Source of the DNA: Pontibacterium sp049603715
Lineage (GTDB): Bacteria; Pseudomonadota; Gammaproteobacteria; Pseudomonadales; Balneatricaceae
Assembly (NCBI GenBank): GCA_049603715.1
Contig: JBMYSW010000014.1
Coordinates: 1-64,000, forward strand
Direction: 5' to 3'
Length of the DNA: 64,000 bases
Each line of letters starts with the position of its first letter. The stretch's first letter is position 1. Positions 43,710-52,290 of the stretch are shown piece by piece. The notes under the pieces are model-generated. The model was not told where the DNA came from. It searched no databases and was given only the letters and a program-made list of their open reading frames with translations. The translations under genes were made by a program, and so were the position numbers.

Positions 43710-44998
43710 GGGTTAGTCCTCTTGTCATGTTGCTCACTCTCTTGGGGTGCCGATGGGCGAGTGGGGGAGTAGTGTTCTGCTTTTAGCTCCGCAATATCCT
43801 TTCCGAAGATCAGATAATCGCGCATCGCTGTGATGTCTGTTTTTTCTTGAATAAGATCAAAGTACCAATTGCCGTCAGACACAGCGCCGTAAAGCACCGC
43901 GCCAACCAGTTGGTTGTTTTTGATTAAAAGCTTTTTATAGGTAGAAAGTTTGTGGTCGTAAAACACCACTTCTTCTAGACCTTCGGCGCTCAAAAATTCG
44001 CCTGCCGAGAATAGGTTGATACCCGATACCTTGAGTTTGGTTGCCGTTGGGCGCACAAAGTAATGTTCGGGGTCGCGCTCACACAAGTGATGAGCGAGAG
44101 TTTCAGACTGGTCCCAGATAGGGGCTACCAGACCAAAGGTTTGTTTTTCGAACTGGCAGCACTCGCCCAAAGCAAAGATATTAGGGGCGCTGGTTGTCAG
44201 GAACTGGTCAACAACAATACCGCGCTCGCAGTCCAAGCCTGCGCTGGCCGCTAGCTCGCTATTGGGTACGATACCAATGGCAATGACCGCAAGGTCTGCG
44301 TCGAGCTGCTGGCCGTTGGCTAAGGTCACTTGGGTCAGCGCTTGCTCGCTGTTTCCATGCATTTCGCTAATCTCGGTATCGAGTGCAAGGGCAATGTTAC
44401 GAGACTCAAGTTCTTGCGCCAGTAGAGTCGCAGCGTGCTGGTCGAGCTGGCGGTTAAGTAGCCATTCGCCCTTGTGAACCACCGTAACCTTAATGCCTTG
44501 TTTGCTCAGACCGTAAGCGGCTTCGAGGCCGAGTAGGCCACCACCGACGACAACGGCGTTTTTACCGCCATCGGCTGCTTTTTGGATGTTGGCAACGTCG
44601 CCCATGTTACGGAAGGTATAGACACCTGAGAGTGGGTTATCACGCAAGTTACCCGGTACTGCAGGCTCTGAGCCTGTCGCAAAAACGAGTTTGTCGTATT
44701 GAATACTAAGGCCAGAAGCTGAGGTGGCGACTTGTGCTTGAGTATCCAGTGCAACGACAGGGTCATTAGCGTGCAGATGAATTTGGTTTTGGCTGTACCA
44801 CTCTGGGGTGTTGAGCAGAATGTCTTGTGCGTCCATTTCTTTTGCTAAAACCGGCGAAAGCATAATGCGGTTATAGCTGCCATGGGGCTCTTGGTCGAAG
44901 ACAAAAACCTCAAAGCGATTTGGGTCTGTTTTTACGAGGTCGTTAAGAAGGCGGCTTGCCGCCATTCCGTTACCTACTATGACCAGCTTTTCTGTCAT
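43706..44998 (-). CDS. FAD/NAD(P) oxidoreductase, probable electron-transfer subunit of nitrate reductase (NasB-like)
   Basis: A 430-residue protein resembling the N-terminal half of NirB (VIVGNGMAASRLL; NAVVVGGGLLGLEAAYGLSKQG; APNIFALGECCQF). It has FAD and NADH sites but no iron-sulfur or sirohaem region. In nitrate operons such proteins probably pass electrons from NADH to NasA. The ATG at 44998 is chosen because the frame to 45040 would cross the leader terminator. First gene of the nasB-nirBD operon. Confidence 0.8.
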   Translation of the reverse strand: MTEKLVIVGNGMAASRLLNDLVKTDPNRFEVFVFDQEPHGSYNRIMLSPVLAKEMDAQDILLNTPEWYSQNQIHLHANDPVVALDTQAQVATSASGLSIQYDKLVFATGSEPAVPGNLRDNPLSGVYTFRNMGDVANIQKAADGGKNAVVVGGGLLGLEAAYGLSKQGIKVTVVHKGEWLLNRQLDQHAATLLAQELESRNIALALDTEISEMHGNSEQALTQVTLANGQQLDADLAVIAIGIVPNSELAASAGLDCERGIVVDQFLTTSAPNIFALGECCQFEKQTFGLVAPIWDQSETLAHHLCERDPEHYFVRPTATKLKVSGINLFSAGEFLSAEGLEEVVFYDHKLSTYKKLLIKNNQLVGAVLYGAVSDGNWYFDLIQEKTDITAMRDYLIFGKDIAELKAEHYSPTRPSAPQESEQHDKRTNP

Positions 44999-45013
44999 GA
45001 CCTTTTGTCCAAT

Positions 45014-45076
45014 AAAAAAGGCGCTCACCGAGTTTCTCAAGTGTGAACTTGAAAAACCTGATGAACGCCTTTGTTC
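45014..45076 (-). promoter_or_regulatory. ANTAR-type antiterminator/terminator leader of nasB-nirBD
   Basis: On the minus strand GAAC-AAAGGC-GTTC (45076-45063) is a 4-bp hairpin with a hexaloop that has A1 and G4. Its loop and 3' arm are also the 5' arm of an 11-bp terminator (AAAGGCGTTCA with TGAGCGCCTTT, then TTTATT), so the two are mutually exclusive. This is the organisation of NasT-type ANTAR targets. An upstream hairpin CTAACG/CGTTAG (about 45093-45113) has a larger loop. The terminator ends about 16 bases before the ATG. Confidence 0.75.
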
Positions 45077-45130
45077 GAATTCAGAATATTTAAACTAACG
45101 GATAACACACGTTAGGCTTACCATCTTAGC

Positions 45131-45148
45131 AAGCATAAAGTATGCCAG
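45131..45148 (-). promoter_or_regulatory. sigma-54 promoter of nasB-nirBD
   Basis: On the minus strand CTGGCATACTTTATGCTT: GG and GC are exactly ten bases apart, matching TGGCAY-N5-TTGC except one base in the -12 element. The predicted start lies near 45121, giving a leader of about 120 bases. GGTGC-type half sites near 45243-45266 might be NtrC sites but do not match well. The rest of the 44999-45421 gap holds the leader and the nrtC terminator. Confidence 0.65.
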
Positions 45149-45325
45149 TAAAGGGGTTTTATAAAATCCTTGAATTTATTGGGGGTTTAAGCAAATTACG
45201 CCATTTGGGCAGCTGTCTTTGCCTAAAGTATGAACCTAAATAGGGTGCTGTGCCTTTTTTTGGTGCGATTTGGGTGGTCGCTTCTTAGGGGAAAGGCTTT
45301 GATAACGCTTGAGTATTTTGGGAAA

Positions 45326-45385
45326 CAAAAAAGCCCCTGTAAACGGCTTGCAGTCAAAACCACAAACGGTGAACAGAGGCCTTGT
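45326..45385 (-). terminator. terminator of nrtABC
   Basis: On the minus strand AAGGCCTCTGT pairs with ACAGGGGCTT (one bulge) and is followed by TTTTTTGTTT, 37 bp after the nrtC stop. Confidence 0.75.
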
Positions 45386-45421
45386 TAGCATTCAGTAAAT
45401 GAACACCCAAGAGTTATCGGT

Positions 45422-46219
45422 TTACTTAACTGACTCAGGTTTACGTTGCTTCTCGTACAAGAAGCTCAGTACCGCTGCGCGGTATTGGTTGTATTGTGGG
45501 TCATCTGCCAATGCCAAGCGGTCACGTGGGCGAGGTAGGTCGATGTCTAGAATCTCACCTACGGTTGCTTCTGGGCCGTTGGTCATCATTACGATGCGGT
45601 CAGAAAGCAATACAGCCTCGTCCACGTCGTGGGTAATCATGATAACAGTGTTGTTTAGGTCTGCTTGAATCTCCATAAGAGAGTCTTGCAAGTGAGCACG
45701 TGTTAGGGCGTCAAGTGCACCAAACGGCTCGTCCATTAGCAAAACCTTAGGCTCCATTGCAAGGGCGCGGGCGATACCCACACGCTGCTTCATACCACCT
45801 GAGATTTCATCTGGGCGTTTATCCATAGCGTGTGTCATGTGCACAAGGTTTAGGTTGTGCTCAATCCACTCGCGCATCTCTGCTTTTGATTTTGTGTTTT
45901 TAAAGACTTGCTTTACTGCAAGCTCAACGTTTTCGTACGCCGTTAACCAAGGCAGCAATGAGTGGTTTTGGAAAACCACCGCACGCTCTGGGCCTGGTTC
46001 GTTTACTTCTTTACCGTCAAGCAGAACACCACCTTGGGTTGCTTGGTAAAGGCCGGCAACAATGTTCAATACTGTCGATTTACCACAACCTGAGTGACCG
46101 ATAAGGGAGATGTACTCGCCTTTTGCAATTTTTAGGTTGACGTTATCCAGTGCCTTAAAGGGACCGTTTGGCGTTGGGAATTCGATATCAACGCCTGTTA
46201 ATTCTAAATGTGAGCTCAT
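45422..46219 (-). CDS. nrtC: nitrate ABC transporter ATP-binding protein
   Basis: A 265-residue ABC ATPase of the taurine/nitrate/cyanate group: Walker A GHSGCGKST, signature ISGGMKQR, Walker B VLLMDEPFGALDA, switch His ITHDVDEA. It lacks the extra C-terminal sensor domain found on cyanobacterial NrtC, so it is NrtD/NasD-like in length. SD TAGGAGAA before ATG at 46219. Last gene of nrtABC. Confidence 0.92.
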   Translation of the reverse strand: MSSHLELTGVDIEFPTPNGPFKALDNVNLKIAKGEYISLIGHSGCGKSTVLNIVAGLYQATQGGVLLDGKEVNEPGPERAVVFQNHSLLPWLTAYENVELAVKQVFKNTKSKAEMREWIEHNLNLVHMTHAMDKRPDEISGGMKQRVGIARALAMEPKVLLMDEPFGALDALTRAHLQDSLMEIQADLNNTVIMITHDVDEAVLLSDRIVMMTNGPEATVGEILDIDLPRPRDRLALADDPQYNQYRAAVLSFLYEKQRKPESVK

Positions 46220-46269
46220 GTTAGTTCTCCTAAGCCTAATTCGTTAAGCCGATGGTTAGCGTTGATGGA

Positions 46270-47235
46270 TTAGCGAGTTACCGCTGTTTTGTCCCAAGAT
46301 GCTTTCTTCTGGATCATCAACATGATGCGATCAAGAATGAAACCAATGAAACCAATCACAAGTACCGCTGCCATAATACGGCCTAGAGAGTTTGAGCTGC
46401 CGTTTTGGAACTCATCCCATACGAACTTACCAAGACCTGGGTTTTGCGCCAGCATTTCTGCGGCAATCAATACCATCCAAGCAATACCAAGCGATAGACG
46501 CAGACCAGTGAAGACCATTGGGATTGCAGATGGCAGTACAATTTTACGAACGTGTGTTAGCCAAGGAAGGCGAAGTACTTGAGACACGTTTTGTAGATCT
46601 TTGCTTACAGCTGATACACCTACCGCAGTGTTGATCAGTGTTGGCCACAAGCTACATAGAGATACAGTAACCAGTGAAGTGATGAATGACTTAGCAAACA
46701 TTGGGTCATCACTTACGTACACCGCACTCACAACCATGGTAACCAGTGGAAGCCATGCAAGTGGAGAAACCGGTTTAAATAGCTGAATAATCGGGTTAAC
46801 CGCAGAGTAAACGGTGTTGTTCAAGCCGATGATGATACCGCCAGGGATAGCAATTAAAGAGGCCACAATAAAGCCGGCGAGTACCGTAACCAAACTAGTA
46901 ACAATTTGGTCAAAGAATGTGGGTTTGCCCGTGTAAGGACGAATACGTACCTTAGCATTTGGGTCTTTCGCTAGTTTTTTAGCGTTACGAGCCTCTTGAC
47001 GCTCGTAGAAGGCTTCTTCTTTTTCACGTTCACGAACATGTTCCGCATAGAGGTTAACAGACTGTTCGTAGACTGCTTTAGGACCAGGGAAAGTACCAAG
47101 CGAAGTAACTACGCTCTTGGAACCTACTTCCCACAAAAATAAGAATACAAGGATACCGATTAATGGCACGAGTACCGAGCGTGCCAGAAGGCTGAGTAAC
47201 TGCGTAGGGGTATTCTTGCTAAATAAGTCAAACAT
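46270..47235 (-). CDS. nrtB: nitrate ABC transporter permease
   Basis: A 321-residue permease with the BPD_transp_1 loop (GLRLSLGIAWMVLIAAEML). Between TM1 and TM2 there is a charged insert (about residues 63-95, VREREKEEAFYERQEARNAKK) that I associate with proteobacterial NrtB. The ATG at 47235 is taken; the frame continues to a GTG at 47301 that lacks an SD. It lies 93 bp after nrtA and 50 bp before nrtC. Confidence 0.92.
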   Translation of the reverse strand: MFDLFSKNTPTQLLSLLARSVLVPLIGILVFLFLWEVGSKSVVTSLGTFPGPKAVYEQSVNLYAEHVREREKEEAFYERQEARNAKKLAKDPNAKVRIRPYTGKPTFFDQIVTSLVTVLAGFIVASLIAIPGGIIIGLNNTVYSAVNPIIQLFKPVSPLAWLPLVTMVVSAVYVSDDPMFAKSFITSLVTVSLCSLWPTLINTAVGVSAVSKDLQNVSQVLRLPWLTHVRKIVLPSAIPMVFTGLRLSLGIAWMVLIAAEMLAQNPGLGKFVWDEFQNGSSNSLGRIMAAVLVIGFIGFILDRIMLMIQKKASWDKTAVTR

Positions 47236-47328
47236 GGATGTCAGCCCTTTGATGAAAAAGTTGCCTGTTGTGTTTCTAACTACATAAGTGGCTCTAGCCA
47301 CCCAAGTGGGCGACTAGAGCGGGGTAGA

Positions 47329-48708
47329 TCAGATTTGCTGATCGCCTTTCAAGCCAATGTCGAATTTCTCTAGGTATTCGTTAGGCTTTTTACCGTCGTA
47401 AGTGATGCCGTCGATGAAGTGAGTTTGTGGGTCACGGAAGCCATCTTCGGTAGCGAACTCAGGGAAGTCTGAAGCCTTAACGTGGCCTTCAGCGATCAAC
47501 TCTTTAGCTGCTAGCTCGTAGATGTCTGGGCGGTATACTTTCTTAGCGATGTCTTTGTACCAAGTGTCAGACTTCTGCTCAGAAATTTGGCCCCAACGAC
47601 GCATTTGGGTTAGGTACCAAATTGCATCAGAGTAGTATGGGTAAGTTGCGTTGTAACGGAAGAATACGTTGAAGTCTGGCACTTCACGCTTGTCGCCTTT
47701 TTCGTACTCGAATGTACCTGTCATTGAGTTAGCGATTACGTCGTAGTCAGCACCTACGTATTCAGAGCGAGACAGAATCTCTACAGCTGCAGGGCGGTTA
47801 GCGTTGTTGTTTTCGTCCAACCATTGTGCTGCACGGATCATTGCTTTAACAACGCGGATGTGAGTGTTCGGGTATTCGTCAGCCCAAGCCTTAGATACAC
47901 CGAATACTTTCTCTGGGTTATCTTTCCAGATCTCGTAGTCAGTGATTACAGGTACACCAATGCCTTTGAATACAGCTTGTTGGTTCCAAGGCTCACCTAC
48001 ACAGTAACCGTAGATAGTGCCGGCTTCCATCGTTGCAGGCATTTGTGGTGGAGGTGTTACAGACAATAGAGCGTCAGCGTTGATTTGACCTGAAGTGTCA
48101 CCTTTGTGAGGTGCGTAGAATCCAGGGTGGATGTCGCCAGCTGCTAGCCAGTAACGTAGCTCGTAGTTGTGGGTAGATACAGGGAATACCATACCCATGT
48201 TGAATGGCTTACCTTCAGACTTGTAACGCTCAACAACAGGCTTAAGTGCGTCTGCTTTGATTGGGTGAACTGGCTTGCCGTCTGGACCTTTAGGAACGTA
48301 TTGCTTCATTTCGTCCCAGATGTTGTTAGAAACGGTAATCGCGTTACCGTTCAAGTCCATGCTGAACGCTGTGATGATGTGAGCTTGAGTACCGAAACCG
48401 ATCGTTGCACCAAGTGGCTGACCTGCAAGCATGTGCGCGCCGTCTAGCTGGCCGTCGATTACACGGTCAAGAAGTACTTTCCAGTTTGCTTGTGCTTCAA
48501 GTGTTACGTAAAGGCCTTCGTCTTCGAAGTAACCGTTTTCGTAAGCAACTGCTAGTGGAGCCATGTCAGTTAGCTTGATGAAACCGAATTTAAGATCTTC
48601 TTTTTCTGGCTCGCCAATTTCAGCCATAGCCGGAAGAGCTACAAGGCTAGCAGCTAAAATTGAAGCGCTAATTGCGCGACCAAGCAAGGTTTTGGTTTTA
48701 ATGCTCAT
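47329..48708 (-). CDS. nrtA: nitrate ABC transporter substrate-binding protein
   Basis: A 459-residue NrtA-family protein with a signal peptide (residues 1-29, ending PAMA) and nitrate-binding motifs (KFGFIKLTDMAPLAVAYENGYFEDEGL; STHNYELRYWLAAGDIHPG; YCVGEPWNQQAVFKGIG). The ATG at 48708 has GGAG six bases upstream; upstream in-frame ATGs are closer to the leader terminator, and the full open frame to 48753 crosses it. First gene of nrtABC. Confidence 0.94.
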   Translation of the reverse strand: MSIKTKTLLGRAISASILAASLVALPAMAEIGEPEKEDLKFGFIKLTDMAPLAVAYENGYFEDEGLYVTLEAQANWKVLLDRVIDGQLDGAHMLAGQPLGATIGFGTQAHIITAFSMDLNGNAITVSNNIWDEMKQYVPKGPDGKPVHPIKADALKPVVERYKSEGKPFNMGMVFPVSTHNYELRYWLAAGDIHPGFYAPHKGDTSGQINADALLSVTPPPQMPATMEAGTIYGYCVGEPWNQQAVFKGIGVPVITDYEIWKDNPEKVFGVSKAWADEYPNTHIRVVKAMIRAAQWLDENNNANRPAAVEILSRSEYVGADYDVIANSMTGTFEYEKGDKREVPDFNVFFRYNATYPYYSDAIWYLTQMRRWGQISEQKSDTWYKDIAKKVYRPDIYELAAKELIAEGHVKASDFPEFATEDGFRDPQTHFIDGITYDGKKPNEYLEKFDIGLKGDQQI

Positions 48709-48730
48709 CGTCATCTCCATTGATAACCTA

Positions 48731-48846
48731 AAAACAAAAAGGCGCCTGCTCATCCTAGGTATATCTAGACTGAAACAGGCGCCTTTGCCTAAAAAGTTTT
48801 CGTTGTACGAAACTTATAAAATTCTATGTGACATCGTCATTGATGT
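48731..48846 (-). promoter_or_regulatory. two-hairpin ANTAR leader with terminator before nrtABC
   Basis: On the minus strand two hairpins with A1/G4 hexaloops: P1 ACATC-AATGAC-GATGT (48846-48831) and P2 AGGC-AAAGGC-GCCT (48790-48777), 40 bases apart. The loop and 3' arm of P2 are the 5' arm of an 11-bp terminator, AAAGGCGCCTG with CAGGCGCCTTT, followed by TTGTTTTT (48786-48731). P2 and the terminator exclude each other, so NasT binding to P1-P2 would allow read-through into nrtA. Confidence 0.82.
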
Positions 48847-48858
48847 TGACTTGGTTAA

Positions 48859-48875
48859 TGCACGGGGTGTGCCAA
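48859..48875 (-). promoter_or_regulatory. sigma-54 promoter of nrtABC
   Basis: On the minus strand TTGGCACACCCCGTGCA: TGGCAC, then GTGCA, with GG and GC ten bases apart. The expected start is near 48848, just before P1 of the leader. Upstream GCAC/GTGC half sites at 48970-48994 and GGTGCG at 49114-49119 could be NtrC sites, but spacing is not canonical. The 448-bp gap 48709-49156 otherwise holds the terminator at 49045-49113. Confidence 0.75.
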
Positions 48876-49044
48876 TAATAAAAAACACTTTAAAAACAAT
48901 AATTTATAAGTTTTTTGTGTATTTGTTAGATATTTTATATAGGAATTTCTAGATTTGAGGACTAGTTAGGTGCGCACTTTTTCAAAGCGGTGCATTTTTT
49001 TAGGGCGTATTTAAATGTGTGTTGATATTAAAGAAAAATTTATT

Positions 49045-49113
49045 AAAAAAGCCACAGTGAAATAGAAGCACAATAAAGTTTTATCGCGTGTATTTCACTT
49101 TGTGGCTTTTTTT
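49045..49113. terminator. long bidirectional terminator after the glucosylglycerate operon
   Basis: AAAAAAGCCAC ... GTGAAATA pairs with TATTTCAC ... GTGGCTTTTTT around a loop of about 24 bases. A-run and T-run on both sides make it work either way; on the minus strand it ends the operon stopping at 49157. Confidence 0.82.
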
Positions 49114-49156
49114 GGTGCGCTGCACATAAAAAAGCAGCTACTAAGTTATTGAATGT

Positions 49157-50914
49157 TTATTGGTAATCCCAACGGTTTGCAATCCATAACGTTTGGTAAG
49201 GCTCCATTCGAATGGTTGAGTATTGGTCGGTAATCATTTGGCCGCTAATCAGGTCCATCCATTGGTCAGTGCCAATCAAGTTTACCTCGGTAAGTGGTAA
49301 CTCAAGCGGCTCTGGCGTGATGTTACTGATACAGAAGATACTTTGGCGACGATCCATGCTTTGTCGCCAAAAGCCGAATACGCTCTCGCCTAAATGCAGG
49401 GTGAACTGAGTCGCATTGGGGTGGAAAGCCGGCTGGCGAGTCCGAAGCTTCAACATGGTAATGATACGGTTGTAGACGCGAGAGTGGTGCGAGCTTTCGT
49501 CCGCTAGCTCAGCTTCTAATTCAGTAAGGTCCCACTGGTGGCGGTTGATGCTGCGGTTTTGGCCAGTAGCCTCTAGCTTCACAATGTCATTGCGGGTGGC
49601 AAGCAAGCTGTGAATGTAGAGGCCTGGGATACCCTCAAGCGCAAACATAATTGCATGAGCACACAAGAAGCGGTTGACCGCGTGCTCATCGGGCCCATGA
49701 ATGGTGCCCTGTAATGCGTCAAACAACGAAATGTTAATTTCGTAGGGCTTGCTTACACCTGCACCTAAGTCACGCCACGAAATGCGCCCACCAAAGCTTT
49801 GCATGGTGTTTACCAGTTCGTTGAGTTCGTTGTCTTCGAGTAACCCTTCAACAGGGCGAAGGCCGATACCGTCGTGAGAAGCGATGAAGTTAAAGTAGGC
49901 TGTGCCGTGTTGGGCCGGAGGCATACTCATCATCCATTGCTTGATGTAATGCTGGTTGCCGCTAATGAGGGTGTATACCAGCAGCGGCGGTAAGGCGAAG
50001 TTGTAAATACAGTGTGCTTCGTTGGCGTTACCAAAGTAAGACAGGTTTTCGCGGTTCGGAATGTTTGTCTCGGTAATGATCATGGCATTTGGGCAAGCAA
50101 ACTCGATGAGTGCCCGCAATAAGCGCACGATTTCGTGGGTTTGTTCGAGGTTAAGCGAGGTGGTGCCCGCAATTTTCCAAACAAAGGCTACGGCATCAAA
50201 ACGGAAGACGTTGATACCTTGATCAAGGTAAAAGCGAATGATGCGGACAAACTCTAGCAACACTTGGGTGTTGCGGAAGTCAAAGTCCACTTGGTCGTGG
50301 CTAAAGGTACACCACACGTGTTGTTCGCCGTTTGCGGTATCCACCGCTTGTAATAGCGGCGAGGTGCGTGGTCGAACAACGTCTTTAATGTCTGCATCGG
50401 CAGGTGCAGTAAAGAAGTAGTTGTGGCCTGCACCCATGCCTTTTTTAAAGTTTTGAAACCACTCGCTCTCAGAAGAGGCGTGGTTAATGACAAGGTCCGA
50501 CATGAGTCGGTAGTTTTGAGCAATGTCTTGTACATCGCCCCAGTCACCTAGGTCAGAACGGACTTGGTAAAAGTCCTTAACGGCAAAACCATCATCAGAG
50601 CTGTAAGGGAAAAACGGTAAAATATGGACGCCGTTAATCTGTTGGTCTGAATACTTATCCAAAAAACACTTGAGTGTTTGTAGAGGTGGTTGGCCAGGGG
50701 TTTTTACCGAGTCGCCATAGGTAATCAAAATTACGTCATTTTGATTCCAATGGTTGGCATAAGGAACGGGAGCCGTCGATACGTCGTTTAGGCGCATGGC
50801 GGCCACAAGGTGCTCTACAAGACTTTCAATCGAGTCGTTTAACTCAATGTCGCGATAAATGATTTCTAATCCGCTTTGTAGGCGTTGACGCAATAGGTCG
50901 ATGGGTTCGTTCAT
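49157..50914 (-). CDS. GH13_18 sucrose-phosphorylase-like enzyme, probably glucosylglycerate phosphorylase
   Basis: A 585-residue alpha-amylase-superfamily enzyme: HILPFFPYSSDDGFAVKDFYQV, DLVINHASSESEW, nucleophile Asp in VFRFDAVAFVWK, acid/base Glu in IITETNIPN, and FIASHDGIGLRP. This is the subfamily of sucrose, glucosylglycerol and glucosylglycerate phosphorylases. Because the next two genes make glucosylglycerate, phosphorolysis of that compound is the likely function. It starts 42 bp after gpgS. No signal peptide. Confidence 0.85.
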   Translation of the reverse strand: MNEPIDLLRQRLQSGLEIIYRDIELNDSIESLVEHLVAAMRLNDVSTAPVPYANHWNQNDVILITYGDSVKTPGQPPLQTLKCFLDKYSDQQINGVHILPFFPYSSDDGFAVKDFYQVRSDLGDWGDVQDIAQNYRLMSDLVINHASSESEWFQNFKKGMGAGHNYFFTAPADADIKDVVRPRTSPLLQAVDTANGEQHVWCTFSHDQVDFDFRNTQVLLEFVRIIRFYLDQGINVFRFDAVAFVWKIAGTTSLNLEQTHEIVRLLRALIEFACPNAMIITETNIPNRENLSYFGNANEAHCIYNFALPPLLVYTLISGNQHYIKQWMMSMPPAQHGTAYFNFIASHDGIGLRPVEGLLEDNELNELVNTMQSFGGRISWRDLGAGVSKPYEINISLFDALQGTIHGPDEHAVNRFLCAHAIMFALEGIPGLYIHSLLATRNDIVKLEATGQNRSINRHQWDLTELEAELADESSHHSRVYNRIITMLKLRTRQPAFHPNATQFTLHLGESVFGFWRQSMDRRQSIFCISNITPEPLELPLTEVNLIGTDQWMDLISGQMITDQYSTIRMEPYQTLWIANRWDYQ

Positions 50915-50956
50915 TCGGTCTTCTCTAGATAAAAGGGCGATATCAGTTTAGGTGGC

Positions 50957-52186
50957 TTATTTTTTAAGCCCGTACTCTTTGTAGTCGGCCGCAACCGCTG
51001 CTTGGAAACGTTCGAACACGTCAGGCATGGCGCTCTCTACGCGGTTCCAGCTTGGGATAAACGGTGTTTCCATGGTGCGTTCCAAGAACTCTTCACCCGC
51101 CGATACGATGTTTTTAGCGAAAAGCTCAACTGCGCGCTCTTCGTTATCAATATCGAGCTTTAAACCGTTCATCACGGCATCGTTGTGATAGGTCTCGATA
51201 AGGTCGAGTGCAACGCGATAGTAGGTGGCTTTAACTGAGCGGAAGGTCTCACTGTTAAAGGTAGTGCCTTGTGTCGCCAATTTGCGGAACAGGGCCTTGG
51301 CGATGTCGATGGACATTTTAGATAGGCCTTTTTCGGCGTCGTCGGCCGAAAGGTCTTGGTGCTTGTGGTCGTAGGTATCCGCAATATCAACCTGACACAG
51401 GCGGTTGTTGGCGTAGTTGCGGTGCACTTCTGAAAGTACGCCAATCTCTAGGCCCCAGTCACTTGGAATGCGAAGGTCGCTCAGTACATCGCGGCGGAAT
51501 GAGAACTCACCGGCAAGAGAATAACGGAAGCTATCCATGTACTGTAGGTATTCGGTTTCGCCGTAAATCTTTTTGAGTGCGCGTAGTAGCGGTGTCACCA
51601 TCAAGCGGCAAACACGGCCGTTAATTTTGTCGTCAGCGATACGTGCGTAGTAGCCTTTACAAAACTCGTAGTTAAATTGTGGGTGCGCTACTGGGTAGAT
51701 AAGGCGAGCTAGTAAATCACGCTTGTAAGTAACAATGTCACAATCGTGCAGGGCAATAGACTCTGACTTGCCTGAGGACAGCATAAAGCCCATGCAGTAC
51801 CACACGTTACGGCCTTTGCCTGGCTCTTTAGGTGCTAAGCCTAGTGCTGCTAGCTCGCGGTGAAGTGACTGTAAACGCGGGCCGTCGTTCCAAAGTACGG
51901 TAACGTTTTGTGGTAGGCGTGAGAAAAATTCGAGTGCAAATTTGTATTGCTCTTCGGTGGCGCGGTCAAGGCCAATGACGATTTCGGTTAGGTAGGGAAC
52001 CTTTGCGATTTCGTCAACGATGTTAGACAGTGCGGGGCCTTCCAGCTCAGAAAACAGAGAAGGCAAGATAAGACCCATTGGGCGGCGCTTACCAAACTGC
52101 ACCAGCTCCTTTTCTAGGTCTTCTACGGGACGACGAGACAAGTTGTGAAGAGTGGTGATAATCCCGTTTTGATAAAAATCGGCCAT
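50957..52186 (-). CDS. gpgS: glucosyl-3-phosphoglycerate synthase (GT81)
   Basis: A 409-residue glycosyltransferase. GLILPSLFSELEGPALSNIVDEI and the metal motif HDCDIVTY are typical of GpgS, which joins glucose from an NDP-glucose donor to 3-phosphoglycerate. The acceptor region YSLAGEFSFRRDVL and WGLEIGVLSEVHRNY follow. It lies between the phosphatase and phosphorylase genes, giving a synthesis-plus-breakdown operon for the compatible solute glucosylglycerate. Confidence 0.9.
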   Translation of the reverse strand: MADFYQNGIITTLHNLSRRPVEDLEKELVQFGKRRPMGLILPSLFSELEGPALSNIVDEIAKVPYLTEIVIGLDRATEEQYKFALEFFSRLPQNVTVLWNDGPRLQSLHRELAALGLAPKEPGKGRNVWYCMGFMLSSGKSESIALHDCDIVTYKRDLLARLIYPVAHPQFNYEFCKGYYARIADDKINGRVCRLMVTPLLRALKKIYGETEYLQYMDSFRYSLAGEFSFRRDVLSDLRIPSDWGLEIGVLSEVHRNYANNRLCQVDIADTYDHKHQDLSADDAEKGLSKMSIDIAKALFRKLATQGTTFNSETFRSVKATYYRVALDLIETYHNDAVMNGLKLDIDNEERAVELFAKNIVSAGEEFLERTMETPFIPSWNRVESAMPDVFERFQAAVAADYKEYGLKK

Positions 52187-52290
52187 AAAAAATATACCTC
52201 GGTACGCTTTTATTAAATCAAGCTTTGCCTATTGGCGGGGCAGGGGATGACGTACCTGCCAGCTAGCGTGTTACTTATTGTTGGTTGGTA

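Noticed and set aside
48970..49120. Possible NtrC sites (GCAC/GTGC half sites) upstream of nrtABC
   Set aside because: Spacing between half sites (12 rather than about 7) is not that of known NtrC sites; kept only as a remark.
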